NCBI RefSeq assembly: GCF_022965805.1
Contig: NC_133109.1
Span: 4,503,869 to 4,567,868, forward strand
DNA length: 64,000 nt
Direction of reading: 5' to 3'
DNA from: Primulina eburnea
Lineage: Eukaryota; Streptophyta; Magnoliopsida; Lamiales; Gesneriaceae
Below are positions 9,801 to 21,829 of the stretch, piece after piece. Made by a program: the position numbers and the translations under genes. Below the pieces are notes generated by a model that had not been told where the DNA came from, searched no databases, and saw only the letters and a list, made by a program, of their open reading frames with translations. Position 1 is the first letter of the stretch. Each line of letters opens with the position of its first letter.

Positions 9801-12800
9801 ACAACAGGTGAATATCTATTTTTTTACACCTTGTTATGCTTCCAATTTCCATCCTTTTGCTTGTGCTTTTATGGTTTGAAATGCTTCTCTTCCCCCTTTG
9901 CCTTCACATCCTGAAGGTAGAGGTGGAAAAGCTATGTATATTTAATGTTTGCAAAAAAAAAAACTAATATAGCATATTGGTGTCCTATCTTTGGTGGCTG
10001 TGAATTTATTCTCAAATGGTTCTGAGGCTTGGGGCCTCACAATTTAGTCATGAGGGTGAGGAAGGCCTGATTATATATAAGTTCCTAATTATTTTTTTGA
10101 ACCTTTGAAATGAGCAGACGGAGCGGTATGGTTAGCATTTACACGTGGCTATAAATCCCTCTTTTTTTCTTTGGCTCTCTGTTAATCCCCCCCTTTCACC
10201 TGCCAAGTTCTTGAACTATTGTTTCTTTTCTCTATCCATATAGTTTAGTGGAGGAGCAGTACGGATAAAAAAATTCAAAGTGGAAACCATCTAGGAGTAT
10301 TAAACTGAACTTTGTGGTGCAATTTATTTCAACTGACTATTTCAATGGCTGAATTTAATAAGGGAAACGGTATCCGATGATCAGTTGCATGTCAATTGAA
10401 CAAAGGACAAGTAATTCACTTGACTTTTTTTAGTTATTCAAACACTTCTTGGTGAATACGATACCAAGCTGTTGGCTTGGGCGATACTTTCTGATTATAA
10501 ATTATTATGAGGTTTTGCATTTTCTTACTGGCTATGTTAGTTATGTGAAATCTTTATCTTAACCACTAAAGTTCATAACTTTTGATGCATGAAAGTAATG
10601 GAGCCATGGAACTCGCTGTAATTTCTGTTGACATGTTGGAAATGAAATTAATTTTTAGTGTGGGAACCCCTATTATTATTTTTTTGTTGAAATTTTAATT
10701 TGTCTGAATTCCTAATTAATTTATATTTGCAATGCTTTTCAGTGATGGTGAAACATTTATATCAGCTGATGATCTGCGAATAAATCTTTGGAATTTAGAA
10801 ATTAGCAATCAAAGCTTCAACATTGTTGATATAAAACCTGTGAATATGGAAGAGCTGACCGGTGATTAGCTTTTTCTTTATACATTCTTTTTTTCTGCTT
10901 TTCCTCTTGAGAATTCTTGTATAATTATTGCCAGCCTGAGGTTCTCTTCTTCTTCTTTTTACTGTTTGATGACCATAATGATTCTTTGAAATGGAACACA
11001 CTGCAAAAGGGATTGTCTTATGGGTATAAGACTACTATAGTTCTTTTTTAATATAGACATTTTATATCTGATTAGTTCATAGTTTTTTTAGTTAAAGAAA
11101 AATCTTTGGGGACAATATGTGATAGCTATGTCGGTAGAACTTGAGCCATTTGCTCCGTCATTGCGTTAATACTTGTTTTCTATGGCAGAGGTGATAACTT
11201 CAGCAGTGTTCCATCCTACTCGTTGCAACATGTTAGCTTATAGTAGTTCAAAAGGATCAATTCGTCTCATTGATTTACGGCAATCAGCCCTATGCGATAC
11301 ACATTCTAAAATGTAAGTTTTAGGTAATTAGTTGGTTTTCACCAGCCTGATGATTGATTCTAATACCTTTGTCTGCTTTTATTATTAATAAAACTTAACA
11401 CGAAATGAAATATTTGATTTTGGGTTATTTCAAATGCCTTTTCTGAATAGTCTCTTGGCTCAGATATTAATGTTCCATTCCTAAACAGATTTGAGGAACA
11501 GGAGGGACCTGGCTCAAGGACATTATTCACTGAGATAATTACTTCAATTTCAGATATTAAGTTTGCGAAGGATGGCAGATACATATTGAGTCGTGATTTC
11601 ATGACTCTTAAGGTTCCAACTTCTGCACTTATATTTTTTACCACTGTTTGTTTAGGTTCCAACATCTGAAGTTATTTATTTACAATTTTGACCACTGTCT
11701 GTTTAAGTTTTCTTGAAGCTAGCCTGTTCTTCTTATAGATTAATCTATCACATGATAATGAATGTGTGTAGGCATTGATTTTTCAGTACAAAAATGCTTT
11801 CTGGAAGCAATATGTTGAATTTTGCATTTTGAAATACAATGGCATACTCTAGTTTGCAGTTTCACACATCTGTATTATCTGAAAGAAGAAACTTCATAAA
11901 TTCAACTTTCTGTTGGGGTTAGGGAATGATCCATTATAATGCAATCAAACAATTTTGCTTACTGGTTACAGAATTTCTTCACTCTGTTGGTGTTGATTTG
12001 ATTTTCCTCTGATCCAATATAAATTTGTTTTTCAGTTGTGGGATATTAACATGGATGCTGGTCCAGTAGCAACCTTCCAGGTTCATGAGCATTTGAGACC
12101 CAAGGTGAATTGCCTTACATCAGCACCAATTTTGGCTGAGGCTTTTCTGTAACATTATTTAGACGATCATATTGCTATTTGATATTCTCCAGCTTGGTGA
12201 CTTGTACGACAATGATTCCATATTCGACAAATTTGAATGTTGCCTGAGTGGTGATGGTCAACGGGCGGCAACAGGTTCTTACAGGTAAACTCAAGTTTCA
12301 GTTAAGTTTTGTCGTTACCATTATTTATTCTGTCTATCTGGCTAAATATGCTAATATTTGGTATGATTTCAGCAATATGTTCCGCGTGTTTGGTTGTGCT
12401 TTGGGAAGTACTGAAGCAACTTTTCTGGAAGCAAGCAAAAATCCAATGAGGTACCTCCATCAGTTTAATTTTTTATCATCTGGAAACTTTCATCTATGTG
12501 AATATCTTAACTTGTTACTAAAAACATGAACGATTTAATCTCTTCTCAGAAAGCTGGTCCACGCCCCTTCAAAACCTTCCAGATCACTCTGCAGTAGCTT
12601 CACTCATGTCGTGAGACGAGGTACTTTTTCAATCTCGCTTTTTTAAGTTCTTCAATATAATAACTCCCAATTCAAAAGAATTTTGGGTTCTATGCCACAG
12701 GCGCAGAAAGTCCTGGAGTCGATGCCAGTGGAAATTCATTTGATTCCACTAAAAAGCTGCTCCATCTAGCGTGGCACCCGTCTGAAAACTCAATCGCGTG

Positions 12801-12837
12801 TGCCGCTGCAAATAGCCTCTACATGTATTATGCATAA
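6806..12837 (+). CDS. PP2A-B55: PP2A regulatory subunit B, B55 type (WD40), 14 exons
   Basis: Exons read 6806-6923, 8077-8180, 8263-8361, 8527-8646, 9124-9330, 9716-9807, 10743-10861, 11189-11312, 11489-11612, 12036-12104, 12193-12284, 12373-12450, 12550-12620 and 12701-12837. All introns are GT-AG and all junction phases agree, giving 1,554 nt and 517 residues, close to the ~513 of Arabidopsis ATB-alpha. The product is the B55 beta-propeller that directs the PP2A A/C core enzyme to its substrates. Family signatures are visible throughout: [37 protein letters not shown] (residues ~85-110), NKIRWC, ASLRLPV-like block, [56 protein letters not shown] and the C terminus NSLYMYYA. Start chosen at the first exon's ATG (MNGGE) by family likeness. 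Sequence is intact, with no stop or frameshift, so it is probably functional. Confidence 0.95.
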
Positions 12838-13099
12838 GAAGTCCATCCTCAAACTCGGTAAACATTTTTGAATTAGTACCATTGACTAATAGAGGCTCTA
12901 CCATTTTCTCAAACATCCACAGCACAGATATCAAAGTTTTCAAGATTCAGAATTACTGTCCCATTTCAACCTTTCGTTGCGTCCTCCACACAATTTTTTT
13001 AACCTTCAAAGGAAAAGATATAGTTTTTCTGTTGTGTTTCTCGGTTGGGCTGGATCAAGTTGGGTAAAAGTTGGGAAGAATATGTTTTAACCCTCCTGT

Positions 13100-14100
13100 A
13101 AACAAAACCTAAGGCTGTCTTGTACTTGTTTCTAGTTTTAAGGTAAAAGTAAGTTTTACTTGAACTCAACCTGGAAAGGATCTGCTGCTAACGTTGCCGG
13201 GGAAGTAAGCTCGTTAACTTCCATTGATAACATAATGCTTTTACTTTTTTTCTTTTATAGGATTGCTTTTTTCCTCTACAGATTCTCAATTTAATATTTT
13301 CTTCTGTAAAAAGTATTCAACTTTAGTTATACATATTTGTACAATCTTTTTGTTTTACCATCTAACATGTTGTTGCTTGTGCTTAGAGGGTAGGCTTTTC
13401 TTTTGTTATATTTTGCTATTTTTTTTTAAAAAATAAAATTGTAGCCAAGTAATTTTATGTCTTATGCTACGGTAAGAGTGACTATCCATGGCAAAATGTA
13501 AAATATAAATGGATCTTGTAATTGTTGGCTCCTCCCTTTTTATGCTTGTGATTGATACAAAAATCAATCATTATTAGGGGCAATGATTTAAAAAAAAAAA
13601 AGAATTCCAGTTTTTAGTTTCTTTCTTTGAACGTGACTCTTAGAAAAGAATTTGTGTTTAAATGTTTAGTTTCTTTCTTTGAAGATGAATTTTCAAATTT
13701 TAGTTTCAATCTATAATATAATGAAATGTTTTGTACTACAATAAAAATTATTGCAAGATGTTTAAATATTTGTAGAATGAAAAGTCACAAAGGAACCGTG
13801 AAGTTAAGGGTATGAAACAATAATCTAAAACTCAAAAAAAGATAGTTTATAGCCGACAAAGATATTTACTAATGTTTGGTTTTTCAAACCAATGTCAAAT
13901 TGGAATTATAGGCTCGTTGAAATGAGAAGCATTGGAAACACATAAATAAGATTCGGGAGAAGCATTTCCAAAATAAGAGAAAAAATGGCTCATGAGCGAA
14001 ACGTCGAATTCGTGTAACGTAACGAGTCGCAAGATCGAATTTGAAATTCCCATTTTAAGATTTGAGGAACTTGATTGACATGTGATATTCACGGAAGATT
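13100..14100. other. B55 3' flank and AT-rich intergenic DNA
   Basis: Contains the likely 3' untranslated region of the B55 gene (AATAAA at about 13,431) followed by AT-rich DNA. Short open frames here have no family likeness and I do not call them. Confidence 0.4.
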
Positions 14101-14139
14101 TAGGGTTCGATTCCAGTAAGTGTCACTAGTACAGATGCA

Positions 14140-14660
14140 AGCTTCGAATTTTTCTTGAGTCTGAAATCATGAAGAAGATCGTTAGAAGGGGGCCAGGAGG
14201 GTGTCCCGACGTAGCCCCTCCGACGCTCAAGTCAGAGACTGATGATATAAGGAGGAGCAGTTAAGGGTGCTGCTGAAAAATAATGTATTGAATGTCTGAG
14301 TTATACACCCAGCTCATCTATGGAGTGTCAATATGTTTGAGGATTATTTTGATAGTTATTATAGGTATAAGTATGACTAATCCCGGAATTCATGTAAAAT
14401 CGAGCTAAATATACAAAACAAGAAAACATGGCGTGACCAAGACGAGAAGTGATGTGATTATCAAACCAAATATGATATCACTTTATCTTATACCCATTTG
14501 TTTGGTCTCATTAATGTCATTCACTTTCATATTTGACATGCTTGCATTGCATGATGCATTTCTGATTTGATATTACATTATTTTATCGTGTATGAAAGTT
14601 AGCTAATTTTTTGGCGACTACATATTTCTTATAGGTAAGTCGAAGATGGTGGGGTTTGCT
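14140..14660. repeat. Repeat-like GC-richer segment, unclassified
   Basis: A block at about 14,185-14,290 (GGGGCCAGGAGGGTGTCCCG, CCCCTCCGACGCTCAAGTC) has a composition unlike its surroundings and looks like part of a plant LTR or other dispersed repeat. I find no matching partner in the window, no clear ends and no coding domain. Confidence 0.25.
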
Positions 14661-14699
14661 GAATCATCGAAGAATGGAATAGATATATATGCCAACTTT

Positions 14700-15860
14700 G
14701 GAGTTTCGAGTTGTGGGTACTTTACAAACTTTAAATAAATCATTTCGACATTTGTATACTCTGTTATCTATCCGGAGTGGATGAGACTTGTTTGTTTGTT
14801 TCAATCCGTATACTATTTTTGTATGTTGGATCTTACAAATCCAAATCTTCTGTTTAAATGCGTATCAGATTACATTTGAATTGATGAGTTTGGATTTAAA
14901 GGAGGCATTTGAAATAAGGATTTCAAAGGATGAAAAGAATTTGAAATCTACTATAATGATTAAAAAAATAGCATGAAATGATAGTCAAGAACTTCAGATA
15001 TCATAAAATGAATTTATACAAGCAAACTCCATGAATTTATCATTATGGATTCGAATCCTTTAGTTTTATATGCATCAATCCAAGTGTAGCCTGGATTTGA
15101 AAAGAAAAGAATGGAAATAAAAAGAAATTTAAAAATTTTGAAGCTTAGATTGAAAGTTGGGAGGGGAAAAAAGAGAAGATAAATGATTTATAATTTAGGT
15201 AAATAGTCAGTAACTCCCTGAACCCAAAACTCACTTTATCTTTATTTCCTTATCCCTTGAATTGTCGCTTAAACTCCTTAATTATTTGAAATTTCCAAAA
15301 ATATCCTTGAGCTTTTTGGATTGTGACATTATTATATATATCGAACAGGGAGAGGATCTCTTACTGTAGAGAGAGAAGCAACATACCGTTACGTATTGTC
15401 AAAACTTATTTTTTTTAAACTTTTGTTTCTCTCATTTGGTTTGCTCAATTAATTAAATAAGATAAGATTGATAAAAATAATTATTATATATTAATTTTTA
15501 AATAATCAATTAATTCATGCAAGATGTATTACCGTTAATTTAAAAAAAAAAACTTAGAAAAATTAAATTAATAAATCAGTGATAAATTAATGATTAGCTT
15601 TACTTAAAAAATAAATCTAAACAAAAAAGTAACTAAATGGTAAATTTATAAACAATTATTTATATTAAATTTTTGTTAAATTTATTTTGTATGAAATAAT
15701 ATATATTGTTTAATTTTATTAAGTATAATGATTTTAAAATTAAATTGTATTATATTAATAATAATATTTTTACTAGTTGTAATAATCTTTTCGTATCATT
15801 TATCTGAATTAACAATTTTGATTTAACAATAAACGGATACAAATAATACAAATACATCAT
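14700..15860. other. AT-rich intergenic DNA
   Basis: Very AT-rich and without recognisable coding or element ends. Nothing I can support. Confidence 0.3.
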
Positions 15861-15863
15861 TAG

Positions 15864-16366
15864 TGTAACGACCCATTACAGGCCCAGTGGACCGCCCATA
15901 CGGCCCACTGCCCCAATCGACCCAAGGCTATCCCGATCTTGTGACTTGGCCCGTAGGCCCAGTGGGCTTGCCCACCCTGTGGTGTCACTCACTGGCTTTC
16001 CATAAGCGTCGTATGGGTTACTCATAGAACTCTTAAGCCCATGAACTTAAGTATGTGCCTCCCCAGGATCGAACCCAAGATCACATGGATATATAGATAT
16101 TTGGCACAATCCTGGTACCAATTGAGCTAGTATCTATATATCCATGTGATCTTGGGTTCGATCTTGGGGAGGCACATACTTAAGTTCATGGGCTTAAGAG
16201 TTCTATGAGTAACCCATACGACGCCTATGGAAAGCCCGTGAGTGACACCACAGGGTGGGCAAGCCCACTGGGCCTACGGGCCAAGTCACAAGATCGGGAT
16301 AGCCTTGGGTCGATTGGGGCAGTGGGCCGTATGGGCGGTCCACTGGGCCTGTAATGGGTCGTTACA
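15864..16366. mobile_element. 503-bp near-perfect palindromic insertion with 5-bp TSD
   Basis: Two arms of 236 bp each (15864-16099 and 16131-16366) are inverted copies with only a few mismatches and no net length difference, around a 31-bp loop. The termini are TGTAACGACCC and GGGTCGTTACA. The 5-bp sequence ATTAG flanks both ends. On the - strand the loop carries TAGCTCAATTGGTACCAG and the left arm carries GGGTTCGATCC. These resemble tRNA box A and box B and suggest a tRNA-derived SINE head, present once. TG...CA ends and a 5-bp duplication would instead suit an integrase-type insertion. No ORF of note. Confidence 0.8.
16100..16130 (-). promoter_or_regulatory. tRNA-like box A region in the palindrome loop
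   Basis: On the - strand the loop contains TAGCTCAATTGG, close to the plant tRNA D-arm/box A. A box B-like GGTTCGATCC lies about 45 nt further into the left arm. The right arm has the box B-like part but not box A. This is a possible remnant of a pol III promoter from a SINE. Confidence 0.4.
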
Positions 16367-16369
16367 ATT

Positions 16370-16980
16370 AGCTTCCACGTATTTCACTTTTTCAAAACAG
16401 TATAAAGATTAGTTAATGGTAATACGCTTTACATCAATTAATTGATTGTGTAAAAAATAATATATAATTATTATTTCCATTGTCTTGTCCTAATTAATTA
16501 ATTCAACATACCAAGATGAGGAAAATAAGGAAATAATAATAATTTTGTAGCACGCAACTCGATGACGTTTTAGATGCACGGTACGATATACTGTTTCTCT
16601 ATCCATAGTAGTGGATCCTCGCCCATATCGAGCATGCTCTTTAAAGACATATATACCAATTATTTATTTTTTAGCATATTATTTATTTATTTTATTAGCA
16701 TGTCAATCTTCTTTAAAATAAATTAAACAGTTTACCTCTTCACCGAAATGTTGTCAAGTTATATCCACGGGTTTTATAGATTGTTCCTCAAAGTCAAACC
16801 ACGTAGTCACAACATATGGTTCCTGATATAGATTCTTTCAACAGTACTTAACACAATCATGTGTTGTTTCCTACCTCATGTTGTTTAGTAAAGAAGTTTA
16901 ATTATAAAAATAATACATGAGAGGGACAATAACATTGGTTATTTTATTCAAACATACAACATATTATTACATAATAACCT
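16370..16980. other. AT-rich spacer between palindrome and second pararetrovirus
   Basis: No gene or clear element end. It may include the far non-coding end of the pararetrovirus copy that follows. Confidence 0.3.
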
Positions 16981-17177
16981 TCTGGAGGAAAAACTTGTTT
17001 AGCTAAGAGTTTGAATGATGTTTTCGAAGACTTGGTGGATTTAAAATCCTGACTTCAAACTTGTGAATTGCTTTGCTAGTTTTGGCCGCTGTCATCTTTT
17101 AGTTGGGCGCCACTAGTTAGTGGTTTATCATGTTTTCGTGGTTGAATGGTTCATCCTCCAATAATGAAGTGGTTAGA

Positions 17178-17561
17178 TCACATGAATTTTTTACTTTTGT
17201 CGAGGAATCTTTTATTTTTGTATGGTACCTGGGGAAAACATGACTTGTGTGAACCTTCACCCTCGGACTTTCTCCGCAATATGTTTTCATCTGGGCCAAA
17301 AACATTTCCCAAATTCTGGCATTTTTTGGTTCGGGCATTTTGGGCAGATTTCTTCTGACCGTTTTTCCACATGAGCCAAATTATAGAATTTTCGAAAAGT
17401 TTCTTTACTCTCCGAAAGTTTGTTGTTCCACAGAAGATTTTTTTCTTTTTTTCAAATATTTCTTTTGCAAAGATTGTAGTTTTTTCTGTCATTATATTTA
17501 ACATAGAAGATCTATTTACCGAATTTTGATAAAACTTGAATGGAAACTTGACTTTGTCCAT
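17178..17561 (-). pseudogene. Remnant of pararetrovirus downstream ORF, C-terminal part
   Basis: A 127-codon open stretch whose start (MDKVKFPFKFY) matches the middle of the copy 1 ORF (MDKVKFPFKFY at about 1712-1744). The likeness continues with changes (NIMTEKTT for NTMTGKTT). The cysteine pair has become CAQNARTKKC-like and the basic tail is altered. It is separated from its N-terminal part by the Cassandra-type insertion. Confidence 0.65.
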
Positions 17562-17863
17562 TTTTATGAGACATACCCATGATCTACATGCTCGCCTAGT
17601 GCAGATGTTGTCTTCAGTGAATGATGAAACAAAATGTGTTTCATTCTCCGAAGAATTTTTTATGAACTTCTAAATGTTCATGTTTAGTCTTCTCAACTTG
17701 ATGAAGTGAAAAACTTCATGCAAGCCTTTCTAAGCTGGTTCTGGTGTTGTACTGAAAAAGTACAGTTCGAGAATATCTTATCTTGAAAAATAATCTTTAT
17801 TTGCTCATGTTTCATAAACAGATTTCTGGATCTGTTTTGGTAGTGCTGAGATTTCTAGGAAGT

Positions 17864-18262
17864 TGTAACACCCCAAATTTGACGAATGTCCTCACTGTAT
17901 CAAGTCGGGTCTTTCCAGCATGCTTATGTCCTCACTCACACGCACCCTTGGAAACTTCCCAGGGGGTCATCCATCCCAAAATTACCCCAAGTCAAGCACG
18001 CTTAATTTTGGAGTTTTTATGTGATGAGCTACCGAAAAGAAGATGCACCTTCTTGATATGAGTAGTACCAATCAAATCTTTCAAGCCATCTTCAACTGTA
18101 CAGTCCATTACATTGAACAGTCTCGGAATCCCTCTCATTCCGGTGTGGGATCGGTTCATTCATGTTCCTTCCACCTAGAAGCCTGCCAGGAGCCGCTCAT
18201 TGTTCGTGCAACCTCATGGCACCGACGATCACCCCCTGCCCTCTTCGGCCCCGGGCCTCACA
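17864..18262 (-). repeat. Cassandra-type LTR (3' LTR of the - strand element)
   Basis: 399 bp, same length as its partner at 18333. Many single-base differences between the two indicate an insertion that is not recent. Confidence 0.85.
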
Positions 18263-18318
18263 TGCCCACCAGCTTCCGCTTGGTTCGTCCCCGAACCACA
18301 CCGTACTAAGAGAGGTCG

Positions 18319-18331
18319 GCTCTGATACCAA
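18319..18331 (-). promoter_or_regulatory. tRNA-Met primer binding site of the Cassandra-type TRIM
   Basis: The + strand GGCTCTGATACCA is the complement of TGGTATCAGAGCC. It lies 1-2 nt inside the 5' LTR of the - strand element, the usual place for a minus-strand primer site. Confidence 0.85.
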
Positions 18332-18332
18332 C

Positions 18333-18731
18333 TGTAATGCCCCAGATTTGACGATTGTCCTCACTGTATCAAGACGGGTCTTTCAAGCATGCTTATGTCC
18401 TCACTCACATGCACTTTGGGAAACTTCCTAGAGAGTCACCCATCCCAAAATTACCTCAAGTCAAGCACGCTTAACTTTGGATTTTTTATGTGATGAGCTA
18501 CCGAAAAGAAGATGCATCTTCTTGATATGAGTAGTATCAATCAAATCTTTTAAGTCATCTTCAATTGTACAGTCCATTACATTGAACAGTCTCGGAATCC
18601 CTCTCATTCCGATGTGGGATCGGTTCATTCATGTTCCCTCCACCTAGAAGCCTGTCAGGAGCCGCTCATTGTCCGTGCAACTTCATGGAACCGGCGATCA
18701 TCCCCCGCTCTCTTCGGCCCCGGGCCTCACA
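18333..18731 (-). repeat. Cassandra-type LTR (5' LTR of the - strand element)
   Basis: 399 bp. It carries the 5S-like segment at about 18,432-18,475 (complement of GGGATGGGTGAC and GTTAAGCGTGCTTG). The following flank GAAGT repeats the left flank. Confidence 0.85.
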
Positions 18732-18894
18732 GAAGTTGTGTGATATAGTATAACTGAGGCAAGAACCTTAAATTCATATCATGCATTTACCTCCATGTGA
18801 TTGGAATTTGGTTTAATTCATATCCTAGGATACTTTCGTGCTATATCAACTCATATTGTGGTTGATTGATACATATTCTTATTTTCGATTTCTC

Positions 18895-19080
18895 CTAGTT
18901 CTGTTGATATACTTGAAATGGAGAAACTATAAGCTCGTTAGTACCAACCTTAGATTTTTCTTTGTCAGTTTGAGGTCTAAGGTTGATCTCTCTCTCTCTC
19001 TCACTCTTCGATCCCAATGGTGAATAGTTGATTTGAAGGCTCCAGACAAGTACTGGAGCTTCAATTTTTGCTTTGGTCAC
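18895..19080 (-). pseudogene. Remnant of pararetrovirus downstream ORF, N-terminal part
   Basis: The peptide ends INLRPQTDKEKSKVGTN then SPFQVYQQN, matching the copy 1 ORF (INLRPRIDKGKTKVGTN, SPFQVYQQN). It is the upstream part of the gene that the Cassandra-type element separates from 17178-17561. Confidence 0.65.
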
Positions 19081-19379
19081 TCATCTAAAAATAAACCCGA
19101 GTTAGTACTTGTATTATGGGCACTCAAACCCTTACTCCAGGTATAGAGCCATGTATTCGAAAATTCTCCATTTGAGAAAATAGTTGCTTCTCAAAAGCCT
19201 AGAGGATCGACTTTTACAATATAGACTATAAATGAGCATAAGTCTGTAAGCAACATGTTATTCAATTTGAAGTCTACCCACAACTTTTGCATTTATGACA
19301 AGCTTATTGAACCCATTTTGAAGCGTTTCAATGTGTTCTCTCAAATGTCTATGTATTTTCATGATGAAATCGACATTAA

Positions 19380-20700
19380 TTGTCCATCTCTTGTTGAGAA
19401 ATCTGCAAGAATATTTTCATGAGATTTAATAATAACAATATCAAAAATATACTTTTGACACAAAGTCTGTCATTTCAATAATCTAGCATTATTAAGTCTA
19501 GATTCAATTATATTTTTCAAGAAAGCTTTTACATGTGTATTATCAATCTTTTGAGGTAAATTTCTTTGCAAGTAAAAATAATGACCATTTTTCAAAAGCC
19601 TTTTTATTGCATTAAATTATTTTTCATTGATATGTCATCTTACGCCTTCTACATCTGAGAATAGTCCACTACAATACATGCATGATTGTTCTCCTTCTGG
19701 TGTGGGTTTTGTAAGAATTTTTGCCCACCAATAATCACTAACATTTGTATATAATATCATATCATCTTTATTTTGAGGATTAACTATTTTGGAAATCTTT
19801 TACAAATCACCTTCAGTTGGCTAAGTCCTTTTGTTTGTTCTTCTGTCCATATAAGTCTTGCATCTTTTTCAGTAATGGATTGAACAATTTCCTACATTTT
19901 TTTTAGGTTATTAATGAACATTCAAGCAAAACTAACAACTCTTAATAAACTTTGAAATTGTTTATTCTATTTTAGTTCTTCTAGAAATTTTTTATGTTTT
20001 CCACTATATGTTCTTGCAGAATTATTCATGACTTGTCTATTTCTACTACAAAGAATTTAATCTTCCTTGTAGCAATGTATCTTTTTTCAGATAGGACAAG
20101 TATTTCTTTTTTAAAAAACTTTTAGAAAAAATTTTTAAATGTTTAATATATTTTTCCATATTTTTATATATTATTAAAACATCATCAATATGAAAAAACA
20201 AAAATTAAAATAATCTTTAAATAGATTATTCATCTTTATTTAAAATATTTGGAGTGCATTAACCAAACTAATTGATAATAATTCTCAAATATAATGATCT
20301 TGCGATGTAGAGAATGCTGTGAATTTCTTATTTTTTCCTTTCATCAGGATCTAATAAAATCTAGACTTACTATCAAATTTAGAGAATATTTTTTTGTTGC
20401 GTATACAACTAATTAAATGATCTTTGTTAAGTATAAAATATTCATCAAAATCCAAAATTTTATTAATTTTTTGAGAACTAATTACTAATCTGGGTTTGTT
20501 CCTCTTTATTTCACAATGATCTATTACCAGGAAAAATGGACGGTTGTATATATGATGATATTCCTGCTTTGATTAACCAACTCCAAATGTTCCTTGATAA
20601 TAATTTGCATATCCTTTTGATCAATCATGTTCATCGGGATAGATTTCATCTAACGAACTCATATTCCTTATCTTCCTTAATTTTAAGGGTGTCATGAAGT
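19380..20700 (-). pseudogene. Remnant of pararetrovirus RT and RNase H
   Basis: On the - strand the motifs YCSGLFSD (about 19,670) and SHENILADF (about 19,400) are readable and match copy 1. The rest is broken by many stops and frame changes. Not functional. Confidence 0.6.
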
Positions 20701-21829
20701 TGGTTTCTTTCCCACCATACCAAGGAATCTTCATTATAAATTTATTTGATCATTTTCTTGACATCTTCTAGGGATACATTTAATTCAAACCTACATTCTT
20801 CTACTATAAAACTATTTTGAGGAATTCTATTTCTTCTGGTATGAGGTTTTGATATGCTCTTAATTGAAGCATTGTTTTTCGAAACCGTCTGAAATCCTTC
20901 ATTTGTTGGTTCAAAAGTTTTTCTTCATCACCACGCTAGATGCGAAACTAGATTAACATTTTTATGTAAAATACATGTCTTAGTCTCTGGACTATGACTT
21001 TGTGATCATATGATGAACACTAATCTTCTAGTCTCATTTTATTGTGTATATGATTTAAACATTTGCAAAAATTTATTTCATGTAGAATGTTTGCTCTTGT
21101 ATCATGAAGATAAATCGTTCAACTTGTACTAAGGGGTTTGTCAAGCACCTCTGATTAATATTTTGTCTTCTTAATCTTTTTACGTAAGATTAAAATTCTC
21201 TTTGAGAAAATTTGTACAACAATGTGAGGTAATTCTTCTTTCAATTCTTTTGGAAAACTCATCTTTTTATTGTACATATTTCAGCTCTGGAGTCAATATA
21301 AGCAGCAAAACATTCTGACTTATATTGTTCATATAACATCCCTATTATGGTGTATATCGAGAATAAACTTGTGGTCATTATATATTCCATATTCTATCAT
21401 CTGCCATTAATTTCATTCCATTCTCTAGACGTTTATAATATTTGTGTTCCTCAAGAAACTCTAGCTCAAGAATCAATTGATCTGGTTCTTTTCATGGGAT
21501 TCCTTTTATATGAACTTCTAATTCACCGATATTGATAATTCTTTGGTAAGTTCTTCTCATAATTTGTTCCAAATGATATATAGTATTACAAAGAAAATGA
21601 TTTCTTTGTCTTGTAATATCAAATATTATTTTTACTTCTTTCTATCTTTATGGACATCTAAGTTTTCTTATTGTCAAAAAGCTTTTTAGTACCTGTTGGT
21701 ATTCCTGGACAATTATTTCCCCCCACTTGGACTTGTTATTATATCTCCTTGAAAGATAATCTTCTTTATTCCAATCTAAGACTTTGATTCATTTGTAGAA
21801 TTAGTTTATCTTGGATCTGGATATATATT

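Larger units (their letters stand above)
17864..18731 (-). mobile_element. Cassandra-type TRIM with 5S rRNA-like LTRs, complete
   Basis: Two direct repeats of exactly 399 bp (17864-18262 and 18333-18731) bound a 70-bp internal region. The LTRs start TG and end CA when read on the - strand (TGTGAGGCCC ... GTTACA). The 5-bp duplication GAAGT flanks the element. Next to the 5' LTR the - strand has TGGTATCAGAGCC, the tRNA-Met primer site. Beside the other LTR is a purine-rich GAAGCTGGTGGGCA. Each LTR holds AAGCGTGCTTG and GGGATGGGTGAC, the box A and box C region of 5S rRNA, the hallmark of Cassandra elements. No protein is encoded; mobilisation would need another element's enzymes. It lies inside the pararetrovirus remnant. 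Confidence 0.9.

Noticed and set aside
16072..16130. A tRNA gene in the palindrome
   Set aside because: Box A- and box B-like motifs are present but no full cloverleaf with acceptor stem can be drawn; a SINE-type remnant fits better.
17783..18431. Frames of 88-92 codons in the 17.8-18.4 kb region
   Set aside because: They lie in the LTRs of the Cassandra-type element and change frame between the two LTR copies.
18400..18480. A 5S rRNA gene
   Set aside because: Only the box A to box C part matches, with insertions, and it lies inside an LTR in two copies; it is the Cassandra-type signature rather than a gene.
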